A stretch of DNA of 64,000 bases from Stomoxys calcitrans (Eukaryota; Arthropoda; Insecta; Diptera; Muscidae), in the NCBI RefSeq assembly GCF_963082655.1, contig NC_081552.1, positions 121,744,458-121,808,457 on the forward strand, read 5' to 3'. The position numbers were made by a program, and so were the translations under genes. Every line of letters begins with the position of its first letter. Position 1 is the first letter of the stretch. Positions 11,859-22,900 of this stretch are shown piece by piece. Below the pieces are notes generated by a model that saw only the letters and a list, made by a program, of their open reading frames with translations, did not search any database and had not been told where the DNA came from.

Positions 11859-12216
11859 TATATGGGAGCTATATCCAAATATGGTCCTATCTGGGCCACA
11901 TTCAACAAAAAGATGTAGGGGTCTACCAAAACGCACTGTTTCATATTTCACCGAAATCGGATAAAAAATGCTTCTCTTATGGCTAAAAACTCTATTTCGG
12001 GAGATCGATCTATATGGCAGCTATATGCAAATATGGTCGATTTGGACCACATTCAACTAATAGATGTAAAGGTCTACCAAAACTCGCTGTTTTCACCGAA
12101 ATCGTATAAGAAATACTCCTTTTATGGGCTAAATACTTTACACATAAACGAAATACAATGCAAACACAAAGAGTAAGAGGAAATTCAAATTCATAACTAC
12201 TTTCCAAGATAAGGCA

Positions 12217-13293
12217 AACAAGTTCAAAGGCGTTAAGTTCGACCGGGACGAACTTTGGGTACCCACCACCTCGGGTATACATGTAAACCACATTTCATCA
12301 AAATTCAGTGAAAAATGCATAATTTATGCCCCCATAGCAGCTTTATCGAAATATGGTCCGATTTGGACCACATTTGACACGGATATTGAGTGATCTAATA
12401 AGTACAAGTCATTTTTCAATTTTGAAGAACAAAATATTGGTCTTTTTGGTAGCCATATCCAAATATAGACCGATCTAAGCCATATACGATACGGGAGTCG
12501 AAAAGCCTAACATAAGTCACTGTGTCAAATTTCGATCGGATTATAAATGTACCTTCCATGGGGCCAAGACTTTAAATCGAAAGATAGGTCTAATGGCAGC
12601 TATATCTAAATCTGAAACGACTTGGGACAAATTGAAGAGGGCTGTCGAAAGGCCTAACACAACTCACTGTACCAAATTTCGGCGAAAGACCTTAAATCGA
12701 GAGATCGGTATATATGGCAGCTATATCCAAATCTGGACAGATCTGAGCCAAATTGAAGAAGAATGTTGAAGGGCCTAACACAACTCACAGTCCCAAATTT
12801 TGGCTTAATCGGACAATAAATGCGCTTTTTATGCGCCCAAGACCTTAAATCGAGATATCGGTCTATATGGCAGCTATATCCAAATTTAGACTGATCTGGG
12901 TCAAATTGAAGAAGGATGTCGACTGGCCTAACATAACTTACTGTCCCAAATTTCAGCAAAATCGGATCATAAATGTGGCTTTTATGGGCCTAAAACCCCA
13001 AATCGGCGGATCGGTCTATAAGGCAGCTATATCTAAATCTGGACCGATCTGGGCCAATTTGAAGAAGGATGTCGAAGGCCCCAACACAAGATATAGTCCG
13101 ATGGCTATATCGGACTATATCTTCGAACTTAACCTGCTTATGGCCAAAACGGACGGACATGGCTAGATCGTCTTAGATTTTTACGCTGATTAAGAATATA
13201 TATACTTTATAGGGTCGGAAATGACATTTCGATGTGTTGCAAACGGAATGACAAAATTAATATACCCCCATCCTTCGGTGGTGGTTATAAAAA
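12217..13293 (-). repeat. Mini-me-like repeat M5
   Basis: The left end (AACAAGTTCAAAGGCGTTAA, then GACCGGGACGAACTT) and right end (CTTCGGTGGTGGTTATAAAA) match the family in reverse orientation. Three units with GGCAGCTATATC marks at about 12714, 12867 and 13020 are spaced exactly 153 bp. The core AGAATATATATACTTTATAG lies near 13192-13211, next to a short GACGGACATGG remnant of the GTCY run. Confidence 0.75.
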
Positions 13294-13365
13294 TGATAAC
13301 TGTCGACAAAAGGAAAAAATAGACAATTGTATTTGTTTACCCTTAGCCACGCACACTATAAACAA

Positions 13366-13433
13366 ATGGTTGGCTGAGTTGATAGCACATTTGACTAGAA
13401 AACGAAAGATCCCATGTTCAAACCCCACTGGCG
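13366..13433 (+). other. tRNA-like sequence (tRNA pseudogene or SINE head)
   Basis: TTGGCTGAGTTGATAGCAC resembles a tRNA D-arm/A-box and ATGTTCAAACCCCACTGGC resembles a T-arm/B-box. Between them GACTAGAAAACG looks like the anticodon loop of a Ser(AGA) tRNA, but the long variable arm of serine tRNAs is missing and the stems are imperfect. A functional tRNA is therefore unlikely; a pseudogene or an isolated SINE promoter is more plausible. Confidence 0.35.
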
Positions 13434-14271
13434 GCAAAAGGTAAATGTAGCGCTAATATCGATAAAACGGTACAAAATTAAGAGTTTGATAAAAGACTTC
13501 ATTTAAATCCAAAATAAAAAAGCAACAGCAATCTTTTTTTTAAATTAAGCCAACGACATTTAAATGCAAATGCAAAATAAACAAAAAACCGAAAAATTTT
13601 TTGTAATTTTTTTTTTTAATTTAAACCATTCTAAAAATTAAGAAAAAATGGTCTGTTTCCAGCGGTTGAAGGCATTATTTAAACTCTCTCAATAGGGCTT
13701 ATATAAGAGCTAATTGTAAAAGTGAAAGCCGATGCCCTGTTCGCCAATGACACGCCGTGTAAATTTTAAAGCGAGCTTGCGGGTATGTCTTTGGAATTCC
13801 TCCAGACTTCTTTTCAGGCATTTTAAAAAGCCTGCCTTACTTAATACTTAAAGATTACGCCTCAGAGTACAACACAATGCTAAAACAACAAGAACTAATT
13901 TAAATATCTTATTTGCTACATAAAATATAAAATAAAATATTAGCATTTCTACTATACAACCCTGAAAGGACAAAATTTAGTTATATGTAGCGCAATATAT
14001 ACATATATATTGGCCAAGATATAATTATATCTAAGGCCAGATATAATTATTTCCAAAACCAGATATAGTTGTAAATAGCATATCTCTTTGGATATAATTG
14101 TATAGAGCAAGTATTAATATATCTGGTCCCATATCCAATTATATACACTACCAGATATAGTTATATATAGCGTCAGATATAATTATATATAATTGGATAC
14201 GACGAATCTAATTAGATCCAACTATATCTTGGTAAATCTAAATTTTTAAATTAAATTTAAAAAAAAAGATA
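13434..14271. other. AT-rich spacer with AGATATAATTATAT-type motif cluster
   Basis: No gene was found. From about 13980 to 14240 the sequence repeats short variants of AGATATAATTATAT on both strands (for example CCAGATATAGTTATATATAG). This could be a decayed microsatellite/MITE or a cluster of binding-site-like words. Confidence 0.5.
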
Positions 14272-14550
14272 TTAAAATTGTTTATATTTTGAAGATTTGT
14301 CAAAATAATTTAACTGTTTTTTAGAGAAACGTTCCTTTGACGTTTCAAATTTTAACAAATAGCAGCATCTCCGCACCCCATCTCTTAAAGTCAGGCGGAT
14401 TTGCAGGAGACTGGAAATCCCCCTGCCAGGATCGAAACAGGAGGGGAAGACATCGAGACGGGACACCGACAAGTGTCCAGTGTCCAGAGGAGGAGTGGTT
14501 TCACTGCTTTCAATGATGAGTTCGAATTGAAACCGACTTCTTTGTACCAA
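14272..14550 (-). pseudogene. Probable LINE ORF1 fragment
   Basis: The 92-codon minus-strand frame includes PPLDTGHLSVSRLDVFPS and DPGRGISSLLQIRLTLRDGV. The composition and the position beside a LINE RT fragment suggest an ORF1 remnant, but no zinc knuckle or RNA-binding fold can be recognised. It could equally be a chance frame. Confidence 0.3.
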
Positions 14551-14565
14551 TAGTAGAATTCTGTA

Positions 14566-14620
14566 CTGTCAGGTTATATCGAGCATCATAGGCACTCGGT
14601 ATTTGTGCAAGAACCGGTTT
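14566..14620 (-). repeat. SINE1 internal fragment
   Basis: The sequence ATCGAGCATCATAGGCACTC is the reverse of the SINE1 segment found at 10840-10860 and 15200-15235. It lacks head and tail and sits between two LINE fragments. Confidence 0.6.
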
Positions 14621-15033
14621 CGCCCGACCTCACTCTTTTAGTACCCGATGTCTGGAAGATGGTCAGAGTGATTCCGCTACTGAAGCCTGGAAAGGACCCG
14701 AGTAAGGGGGAGTCGTATAGACCGATCTCACTTCTCTCACCAGTACCAAAGACGCTTGAGGGACTACTCTTCCCGAGTCTCGTTGAAGAATTTTCATTCG
14801 CCGAGCATCATCATGGATTTCGAAGACTGCATATCAAAACAAGCTTTGCATGCCATCACCGCACATATTGCGAAAACATAACTACTCATCAATACATGTT
14901 GTCTAAGCTATACCTTCTGGGCTGTTATCGCAAAGACCATCCAAATCATCATCTTGCGGATGCGTCCGGAAGCCTTAAGGTAGATCTACATGATCTAGAG
15001 AGTGAGGTTCAGCGCTACAAGAGAGAACCTCTA
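14605..15033 (+). pseudogene. N3 LINE (Jockey/LOA-like) RT fragment
   Basis: One open frame of 148 codons contains WKMVRVIPLLKPGKDP and SYRPISLLSPVPKTLEGLL, then AEHHHGFRRLHIKTSFACHH, which are RT motifs 0-2 of a Jockey/LOA-group LINE. The frame then jumps to a C-terminal stretch (SLKVDLHDLESEVQRYKREP) found in reverse at 57085-57195. The catalytic YXDD part is missing, so this is an internally deleted copy. The following bases (from 15037) are SINE1. Confidence 0.7.
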
Positions 15034-15036
15034 GAG

Positions 15037-15256
15037 CCTGGCACGGGATAGCTGTGAGCACCACACAGGCTGGAACAATGAGGTTCGATCTGTGTGGTGG
15101 TCAATGCTGTCACGAGAAGCCTAGCTGCGAGCTACCGGGTGCGTCCACAGGTTGCTGTGGGAGGCCGGGCGGCACCGGCCTCTCACAGGCACTCTGCACA
15201 AATACTGAGTGCCCATCAAGCTCGATATAACAAGGCGGGTTATTGACGCCTTTAAA
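15037..15256 (+). repeat. SINE1 fragment lacking the tail
   Basis: Begins CCTGGCACGGGATAGCTGTG and includes the head word GAGGTTCGATCTGTGTGGTG. It ends near GGCGCC/GACGCC TTTAAATA, where the N1 LINE tail starts, so the 3' half with the CAA tail is absent. Confidence 0.75.
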
Positions 15257-15387
15257 TAGGTTAGGTTAGGTTGAAAAGAGGGTGCAGATATTAAATCGCC
15301 CCATGCTACTTTGGACATACACCTAAGCCAGTAATCGGCTTGTTGTGCGCTCTAAAAACTATAAAGTAACATCTAAGAAAGAAAGTG

Positions 15388-18300
15388 TTAAGTTAGGAAT
15401 TCCGTGCTACTTACAAAATCCTTAATTGTTTTCAATGCCACTCCCCTAAGATGGTTCATGTCTGATATTGTGTCTCCACCTAAGTACCGGTATTGGTTGG
15501 ACGCGAAAGCCGGGCAATGACAAAGGAAATGCTCCAACGTCGCATCATCTTCCCCGCATGCCGTACACATGCTATCACTTGCCGCACCGATTTTACATAA
15601 GTGAGCTCGTAGTCCCATGTGTCCCGTTATGATACCAATAGCTATACTGACCTCCTTCTTGCTTCCTTTCAGTAATAGCCTCGTCTTTTCACGATCTGGA
15701 TTCCCCCATAGGTTTTTCGCCGTCCTACCGGCCGTTTCGCTGTTCCACAATGTTGCATGCGCATTCTTCGCCCACTCCCTTAACTCGGTCTGCGTCGACC
15801 CGAAAGCTTCGGGTTAACCAAGTTTATTGACGGCAGTCCTCTGACCTTCACCGCCAAATCGTTTGCCTTTCATTTCCCCTTACTCCGTTATGGGCCGGCA
15901 CCCAAACGATGCGGATTTTGCCATCCTCAGAGAAGGCGTTAATCTCCCTACACTGCAAAATTGTTCGTGACCTTACCGTCCTGGTTGTCATTGCCCTTAT
16001 GGCAATTTTACTGTCGGTAAAGATGTTCACACTCGACGTCCTCGTGTTAGCACCACACCACTTCACGCATTTCGTGATAGCCCGGATCTCCGCCTGCAGG
16101 ACCGTATTATGGTCCGGCAGTCTAAAACAGATCTCAGTCCCTGGGTTCTCAATGTAAACCCCCAGGCCCACTCAGTCCTCTAGCTTTGATCCATCCGTGT
16201 AACATGATCTTCCAGATGGCAATACTAGGGTTCCGTCAATCCAAGACTGTGCCGATGGCAGCAGTGCGTCGCACTCGACTTCAAGGTTCATCTCAGGTAT
16301 CCGAACGGAAACCCCTCCACTCCCTTCCAGGTTTCCTATCGTCGCCTCGATTATACTGCGGTGGTATGAGCTGCTCCCATCCTCAATCCATTCTCCCATC
16401 GTCTTAAGTCTCATAGCCGTAATGGCTGCCTCGCACTTAATCTGTATGTCAATAGGTCGGATATCTAGAATAGTCTCCAGTGCCCTAGTGGGCGTGGTTC
16501 TCATCGCTCCTCCTATGCCTGTTTAATGGTCCTTATGTTGCATTTTTTCTCCATAGCAGTCCACCAAACTACTGAGTCGTAAGTAAGTATTGGTCTAATC
16601 ACGCTCCTGTAGAGCCAGTGGACTATCATAGGATTCAGACCCCATTTCGAGCCTACGGCCCGTCTACATAGTGCCCCATATCTGAGAGCCTTCTCAGTAC
16701 GCTCCTAAATGTGACACTTCCAATTCAGTTTCCTGCCCAAGATCACCCTAAGTATTTGATCTTGTCAGATATCGAAATGGTCTTATTGAGGAAACGTGAT
16801 GCGTTAAATTGGCCCACTTTCGTCTTCCTCGTGAACAGGCATATTTCAGTCTTCTCTGGGTTAACATTGAGACCTCTAGGTCTAGCCCAGTCATATGCCA
16901 TATGCAAGACCCTTTCGGCCCTTCTGCATAGCTCGTTCGGATCCTTATCTCTTAGAAGTATTAAACATCGTCTGCGTAGCAGTCAGTCAGCAATAGGTCA
17001 TTTATAGTGGTCACCCATAGGAGTGGCGATAAAATGCCCCCTGTGACGTGCCCTGTGCCACTTTCTCCCTTATATTTATGCCATTGGACACACAATTTAT
17101 CGACCTGTTCCTTAGCAAATGGTTTATCCAGTCTCTAAGGTTTATCCGGGTCCACCCGTTACTGGTCTAAGGATTGGATCAGTGTGTCGGTCCGCACATT
17201 GTTAAAAGCCCCCTCGATGTCAATGCATCCCGCCAGTGTGTACGTTTTGGCATCGAAGGATTCTTCTACTTTATGCACAACCTCGTGCAGGGCAGTCTCC
17301 ACCGACCTTCCCTTGACATAGGCATGCTGTTTGCATTTGAGCAGTTCTGTGGATGTCATACTTTTTATCATGGTGTCCACAATACGTTCCATGGTTTGAA
17401 TAGAAAGAATGTAAGGCTTATAGGTCTGTAGGCCTTTGGTGTCGCATAACTTGCTTGGCGGGCTTGGGTATAAACACCACCCTTGCCTCCTGCCAGGCTT
17501 TCGGAGTATATGAAAGTCCTATGCACGCTGTGAAAATTTTGGCCAGACGAGGCGCCAGATAGTCTGCCTCTTTTTGTAATAACGTCGGAAATATTCCATC
17601 AGGTCCGGGTGACTTAAATAGTTTGAAGCTCCTCAAGGATTTCTTCACCATAAATTCCGTTATTATAAACCTTCGATCAACGTCATTATTCCAAGATTTC
17701 GGTGTCTCCGTGAGTTCCTTCGTATCCAGTGGAAAATGGGGTTTCATCAAAAGTCCTAACATGTCCTCCGTTGTCTCTGCTCTCACTCCCATGTCGTCTA
17801 CTAAAGTTTCAGTTTGGACATGGGTTTTTAAGAGAAACTTTTTTATCTTGGCGTCGTCATTAACGCTAACGACCTGTTCGCAGAAAAGCTTCCAGGGGGC
17901 ACGTTTTGCCGCTCTGGTAATCTTATTGTATTCCTTGAGCTGTGTGCAATACACATCCCAATAAACTTCCGCTTTTTTACGACGTGCTCTGTTGTTTCCC
18001 AATATTGCGAATCTCCCCGGTCATCCAGGGTTTTTCTTGGGCTGATTTCCTTTCCCGAAGAGGACAACTAACTTCGAAGGATCCCACCAGTGCAGTCGTA
18101 ATCCTGTTGACATTCTCGTCAATCTCTTCTATGCTTGGACAATCTAAATTATCTTGCCCACGTTTTCATCTGAGTAGCCTTCCGAATTTTGTCCAGTTGG
18201 TCTTCAACTTATTCCGGAAGCTTATCGGATTCGGCGCTGGCCGTGCTATTCTTAACCTAATGTAGCGATGGTCAGAGAAAGAGTGTTCCATGGAGACCCT

Positions 18301-18872
18301 CCAAACCTCATCGATCAGATTTTCGGAACAAATCGTCACATCTAATACCTCCTCCCTAATCCTATTAACAAAGGTAGCGGTGTTACCAATATTAAGTGTT
18401 ATTAGATCGTTAGTATTCAAGAACTCTGCCAGGGCTTGGCCCCGCTTATTAGTGTTGGCGCTACCCCACGAAATCGCATCGCACCCTATTAGTACCTCGT
18501 TTCCTGTTTGTTTTGCTTTCCTCACCAGACGTTGCAGCTCCGACGTTGGTGGCGGTGTCGAAAAGCCGAAAGGCATATAAAGTGATACCAGGTATGCTCC
18601 ACCGTCTCCCTGTCTCACCACTGTTGCATCCGACGTTGACAACTCTGGGGAAAATATATAATTCAAATTTCTATGACAAATAACGTAGACCGAGTACCAT
18701 TTATAACATAGAATAATTGGTAGTTGATATGGTTTAGTCCAGAGACTTTGTACCGGGTCGTCCATGGCTCCTGAATTAAGGCAATATGAATCTTGCCCTT
18801 GCTGATTTTCTCCATCAGAGCGTGTGTAGCAGTCTCGTTCCGGTGGAGGTTTATCTGGATTACCTCAATCAT
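15388..18872 (-). pseudogene. N1 ORF2: endonuclease-RT-RNase H-HCCH polyprotein, broken
   Basis: From the ATG at 18872: endonuclease start VIQINLHRNETATHAL and IALIQEPWTTR; further domain at 18765-18166 with IGCDAISWGSANTNKRG and MEHSFSDHRYI. RT N-terminal part at 18002-17418 (KSPGPDGIFPTLLQKEAD, ARVVFIPKPAK), 17392-17159 (CIDIEGAFNNVRTD), and a YADD box near 16971-16983. RNase H at 16171-15848 with FTDSKIAIRAM and IRIVWVPAHNGVRGNE. C-terminal finger CTACGEDDATLEHFLCHC at 15750-15388. The frame changes at about 18665, 18080, 17418, 17155 and 15850, so no full protein can be made. Known family roles: nicking of target DNA and target-primed reverse transcription. Confidence 0.8.
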
Positions 18873-19177
18873 TGGTCCTCCAGTAAATGGGCATTTTGGG
18901 AGTAGGTGATGATCTCATCGTCTGCTCCCTGTTCTTTAGACTGCATTGACTTTCCTGTCACTGCACTGCCTGATGTCATCGTTTTAGGTTCATTGCCAAG
19001 TCTAATCTTCCGAGGTTTATCTGGATTGCCTCAATCATTGGTCCTCCAGTAAATGGGCATTTTGGGAGTAGGTGATGATCTCATCGTCTGCTCCCTGTTC
19101 TTTAGACTGCATTGACTTTCCTGTCACTGCACTGCCTGATGTCATCGTTTTAGGTTCATTGCCAAGTCTAGTCTTCC
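18846..19177. repeat. 166-bp tandem duplication in N1 copy A
   Basis: Bases 18846-19011 and 19012-19177 are the same apart from about two A/G differences. The unit covers the ORF1/ORF2 junction, including the start region of ORF2. N1 copy B (48246-48430) has a single unit, so the duplication is private to copy A. Confidence 0.9.
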
Positions 19178-19552
19178 GACTTTTATAAAGTCCGTAATGG
19201 TTCCATCTTCGGGTCCCTGTTCGTTAAGCTGTGTTGGGTTTCCATTCCCTGTTCTGCCTGGTGTTTCTTTGCCTATCTTAGCGTTCCAAATCTTAAGTAA
19301 ATGGGCTTCTTGGGAGTAGGTGATGGTACCATCATCGGCTCCCTGTTCGTTGGGTTGCATTGAGTCTCCTGTAGCTGCGCTGCCTAATGTTTTAATATTA
19401 GGATCTTTACCTTTCCCAGTATTCCGAATCTTTAAGTCGGTGATGGGTCCGTCGTCGGGTTCCTGTTTGTTAGGCTGTGTTGGGTCTCTCGCCACTGCAC
19501 TGCCTCATATTTTAGTATTAAGTTCATTGCTTCTCCTAGTCTTTCCAATATT

Positions 19553-19557
19553 GAGAG
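19553..19557. other. Copia target-site duplication, left
   Basis: GAGAG immediately precedes the 5' LTR and is repeated at 24026-24030 directly after the 3' LTR. A 5-bp duplication is the norm for Copia integrases. Confidence 0.95.
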
Positions 19558-19746
19558 TGTTGGAAAGTACGAAGTAGTCACAACCATTATTTGTATTGCA
19601 ACACTGTGTTCTCTATTCCCTTTTGTGTATATTAGTTTTTACTATTCCTTTTTGATATTTCATTCTTTATTGTATTCGCTATTACATTGTACTCATATTC
19701 AAATTTACCAGTCAGTCTGGAATAAACTACAAATGAATTAACAACA
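19558..19746 (+). repeat. Copia 5' LTR
   Basis: 189 bp, TG...CA boundaries, identical to the 3' LTR. Promoter, transcription start and polyadenylation signals are expected here from family knowledge, but no unambiguous TATA box or AATAAA with the proper spacing was assigned apart from GGAATAAACTAC near the 3' border, which contains an AATAAA. Confidence 0.95.
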
Positions 19747-19764
19747 GGTTATGGGCCCAGGCTC
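19747..19764 (+). promoter_or_regulatory. Copia primer-binding site
   Basis: GGTTATGGGCCCAGGCTC starts at the first base after the LTR. From family knowledge, Drosophila copia primes with an internal fragment of initiator methionine tRNA and carries GGTTATGGGCCCAG at this place, so the match supports the same primer. Confidence 0.85.
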
Positions 19765-19835
19765 CGTTTTCAAGAAGACGCGTAAAGAATTAAATCGATT
19801 TTTATTTGCGAAGAGTACGGTTATGAAAAATAAAT

Positions 19836-19967
19836 ATGTCGGGCAACGTAATACGGATTGAGCCTTTAAATTCCCAGAATTACGATACATGGAAATTGCA
19901 AATTCGTGCAATTCTTATAAAAATGACTTGTGGGCATATGTCAGTGGCGCATCACAATGCCCGTTAG
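19836..19967 (+). pseudogene. Copia gag N-terminal segment, out of phase with main frame
   Basis: An ATG at 19836 opens 43 codons beginning MSGNVIRIEPLNSQNYDTWK. This looks like the conserved N-terminus of Copia-type gag, with the tryptophan in a YDTWK context. The following gag residues continue only in the other phase (main frame), the two phases meeting at a run of five A residues (19919-19923). Loss of one A, a sequencing error, or slippage on the A-run would explain it. The main frame has its own internal ATG at 19889. Confidence 0.7.
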
Positions 19968-22900
19968 CTGAAGCTGCCGAAATCGAGAAATGGAAGATCG
20001 CCGACCAGAAAGCTAGCGCGGATATTTTGTTATCAATGGCACCATCGGAATTGGGGCTCATATCCGAGTGTAAAACATCTAGGGATATATGGCTGAAATT
20101 GGAGTCCACATTCCAGTCGAAGGGGCCTGCCAGGAAGGCAACGTTACTAAGGCGTGTTGCTTTGGCACGTATGAAGGAGGGTGAGAGTGCTCGCGATCAT
20201 ATGAACGAATTCTTCGACGCAGTGACCAAACTCAAAGAAATCAATGTAACCATCGGAGATGATTTACTGGCCATTTTGCTTCTGTACAGCTTGCCAGACT
20301 CGTTCGAGACATTTCGATGTGCATTGGAGACAAGGGATGCACTGCCAACGCCCGATGTGTTGAGAGTGAAAATACTCGAAGAGGACCAATCACGTAAAGC
20401 AAAAACAGAACGAGATGAGCAAAATGCAATGTATGTAAGGCCAAAGAAAAACAACGTCAACGGAAAATTTGAAAGAGTGGCGAGAGAGGATAAAGTCGAA
20501 AATGCAAAGGCACAAAAGCAAAGGCAAAAACAGGGTTGTTTCAAATGTGGAAGATTTGGGCATTATGCCAGAAACTGCAGATCAAACGCAAACCATGCTG
20601 AGGAGAGCGAGGGCAGAAAAGAGAAGTCGCTGTTTAATTGTGTTGATGTGACATTAAATTGTTTTGACATCTCTAGCGAATGGTGTTTGGATAGCGGCTG
20701 CACCTCTCATATGAGCGCATACAAAGAAGGGTTTGTTAAAATGAAAAGCATAAGGAAAAGCTTATGTTTGGCAAACGGTGAGATGAGCGAAATATCTGGT
20801 ATTGGTGACGTCAAAATAAAAGTTGCTAACGAAGGGCAAATGCAACCTTTTATAATAAGAGACGTAATGTATGTTAAAGATTTACGCACCAATTTGCTGT
20901 CCATCTCAAAACTGACGAATAAGGGATACCAGGTGCACTTCCATAGGGATGAAGCCTTTATAATGGACGGTAAAAATGAAGTTTGCAGAGCAACTCGTAA
21001 AGGTAATCTTTACTTTATAAACTCGATTGACTCTGTTAATTCAGCTGAAGAGAAAATAGGTGAGATCGACCTGTGGCACCAGAAATTAGGCCATCTTAAT
21101 GAACATGATTTGAAATTGCTTGCCGATACTAAGGGCGCACATGGGATTGAAATCAAGAAAGGCCAACGATTGTCAACATGTGCGGTGTGCTTGAGTGAGA
21201 AACAGACACGAAATAGTTTCAGCAGTCGAGGTGATAATCGTACCAGTGAATTATTGGAAGTGGTTCATAGTGATGTCTGTGGCCCCATGAGAGTTAATTC
21301 ACATTCGAACGCAAGGTACTTTGTCACTTTCATCGACGACTATTCTCGATACTGTGAAGTCCATTTCTTGAAGCAGAAATCTGACGTGCTGGGTGCTTTT
21401 AAGAAATTTAAGAGTTCATCGGAACTATTAACTGGCAAAAAGATTAAATTTCTCCAATCGGATAACGGCACCGAATATCTAAATAAAGAATTCGATGATT
21501 ACCTGGAAAAGGCCGGCATTAGACGAAGGTTGACGGCACCTCATACGCCGCAACAAAATGGCGTGTCGGAGAGGAAAAACCGGACGTTGCTAGAGATGGC
21601 TAGGTGCATGATGAAACAGGCAGGAGTACCCCCGGTATTTTGGGCGGAGGCCGTAAACACCGCTAATTATTTAAGAAATCGATGTCCCACTAGATCATTG
21701 AATGGAAAATTACCAATAAAAATTTGGACAGGTAAGACTCCATCGATTAAACACTTGAGAACTTTTGGCACCCGGGCATACGTTTTGATCAAGGATAAGA
21801 CGAATGGGAAATTGGATTCGCGTTCTGATGAATGTATTTTGGTGGGTTACTCTGAAGAGGCGAAAGCATATCGTTTGTGGTCGCCAAAGAAACGTCATGT
21901 AATTATTAGCCGTGACGTCAAGTTTACAGAAGACTTTTATGGAGAAGCGTTTGAGCCAATAATCAGAGAAGACTTGGAGCCACAATACGAGTATGAAATG
22001 CCAATAGGAGAACAGGAGTACCCGGAACAGCGAGAACGACAGTCCCAGACATCATCTCAAAACGCGAATGATACATTTCAGACCCAGAACACAAATGCTG
22101 ACGCCATAGAGGATAGTGAAGAGGACATGGATGATTTCGAGGGGTTTGAAGATTGCGAATTCATTAATGCCGTTTTTAACGACGAACCTACTACCTGTGG
22201 CGAGGCGATGAATTCCCCAGATGGTCTCAAATGGCGACTGGCAATTGAAGACGAATTTTTAGCACAGATATTAAATGGTACTTGGGAAATTACCGAACAA
22301 CCAGATGACAAGAAGGTGATTGCCAATAGATTCGTTTTTCGCACTAAAATGGACGATAAGAAGAAAGCTCGTCTAGTCGCAAAAGGGTGCTCCCAACGGC
22401 CAGGGGAGGATTTTTCGGACACCTACTCACCCGTCGTTCGATCGTCGACCATTCGACTAATGTCTGCTGTAGCTGTCGAAAATGACCTGGAAATCCATCA
22501 GATGGATTTTGTGACAGCATACCTGAATGGAGATCTTAAGGAAAGAGTCTTCATGCATGTACCTGATTATTTGGAGGAAGTCTTGCACAAATTGTCACGA
22601 GGAGAAACGGTTGGAACAAGCAAGGAGAAGAATCAGAAAGCCGTTGAAATTGCGGAAGCGTGGCTCAGGAATTTGAAGAAATATAAAAATCCAGTATGCA
22701 GACTCGTCAAGGCAATATATGGTCTACGACAATCAGGCCTACTGTGGTACCAGAAACTGAGTCACCGATTACAACAACTTGGATTAATACCATCGAAACA
22801 GGACCCTTGCTTATTCATAAACAGGAAAGGTGAGAAGATCACGCTAGTCACTGTTTACGTTGATGATTTATTAATAGCCACGGACGATAAGGAACAGCTA

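Larger units (their letters stand above)
9732..12210 (+). repeat. Composite mini-me-like array M4
   Basis: Starts TTTTTATACCCTACAGCACC, a diverged version of the family end. Forward units (CTTGACTTCTTGAG, CCGATTTGGCTGAAAT) run to about 11600. From about 11605 to 12130 the units are in the opposite orientation (CTATATGGCAGCTATAT), so at least two members abut here. It is broken by a SINE (10621-10975) and by a short inverted-repeat DNA element (11673-11858). The (TA)n/(GTCY)n core is largely lost. Confidence 0.65.

Noticed and set aside
15257..15275. Internal telomeric TTAGG array
   Set aside because: Only two to three repeats, always joined to LINE 3' ends (TTGAAAAGAGGG), so these are element tails rather than a telomere array.
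22078..22422. Minus-strand frames of 60-115 codons across the Copia coding region
   Set aside because: Shadow frames opposite the gag-pol gene, without motifs.
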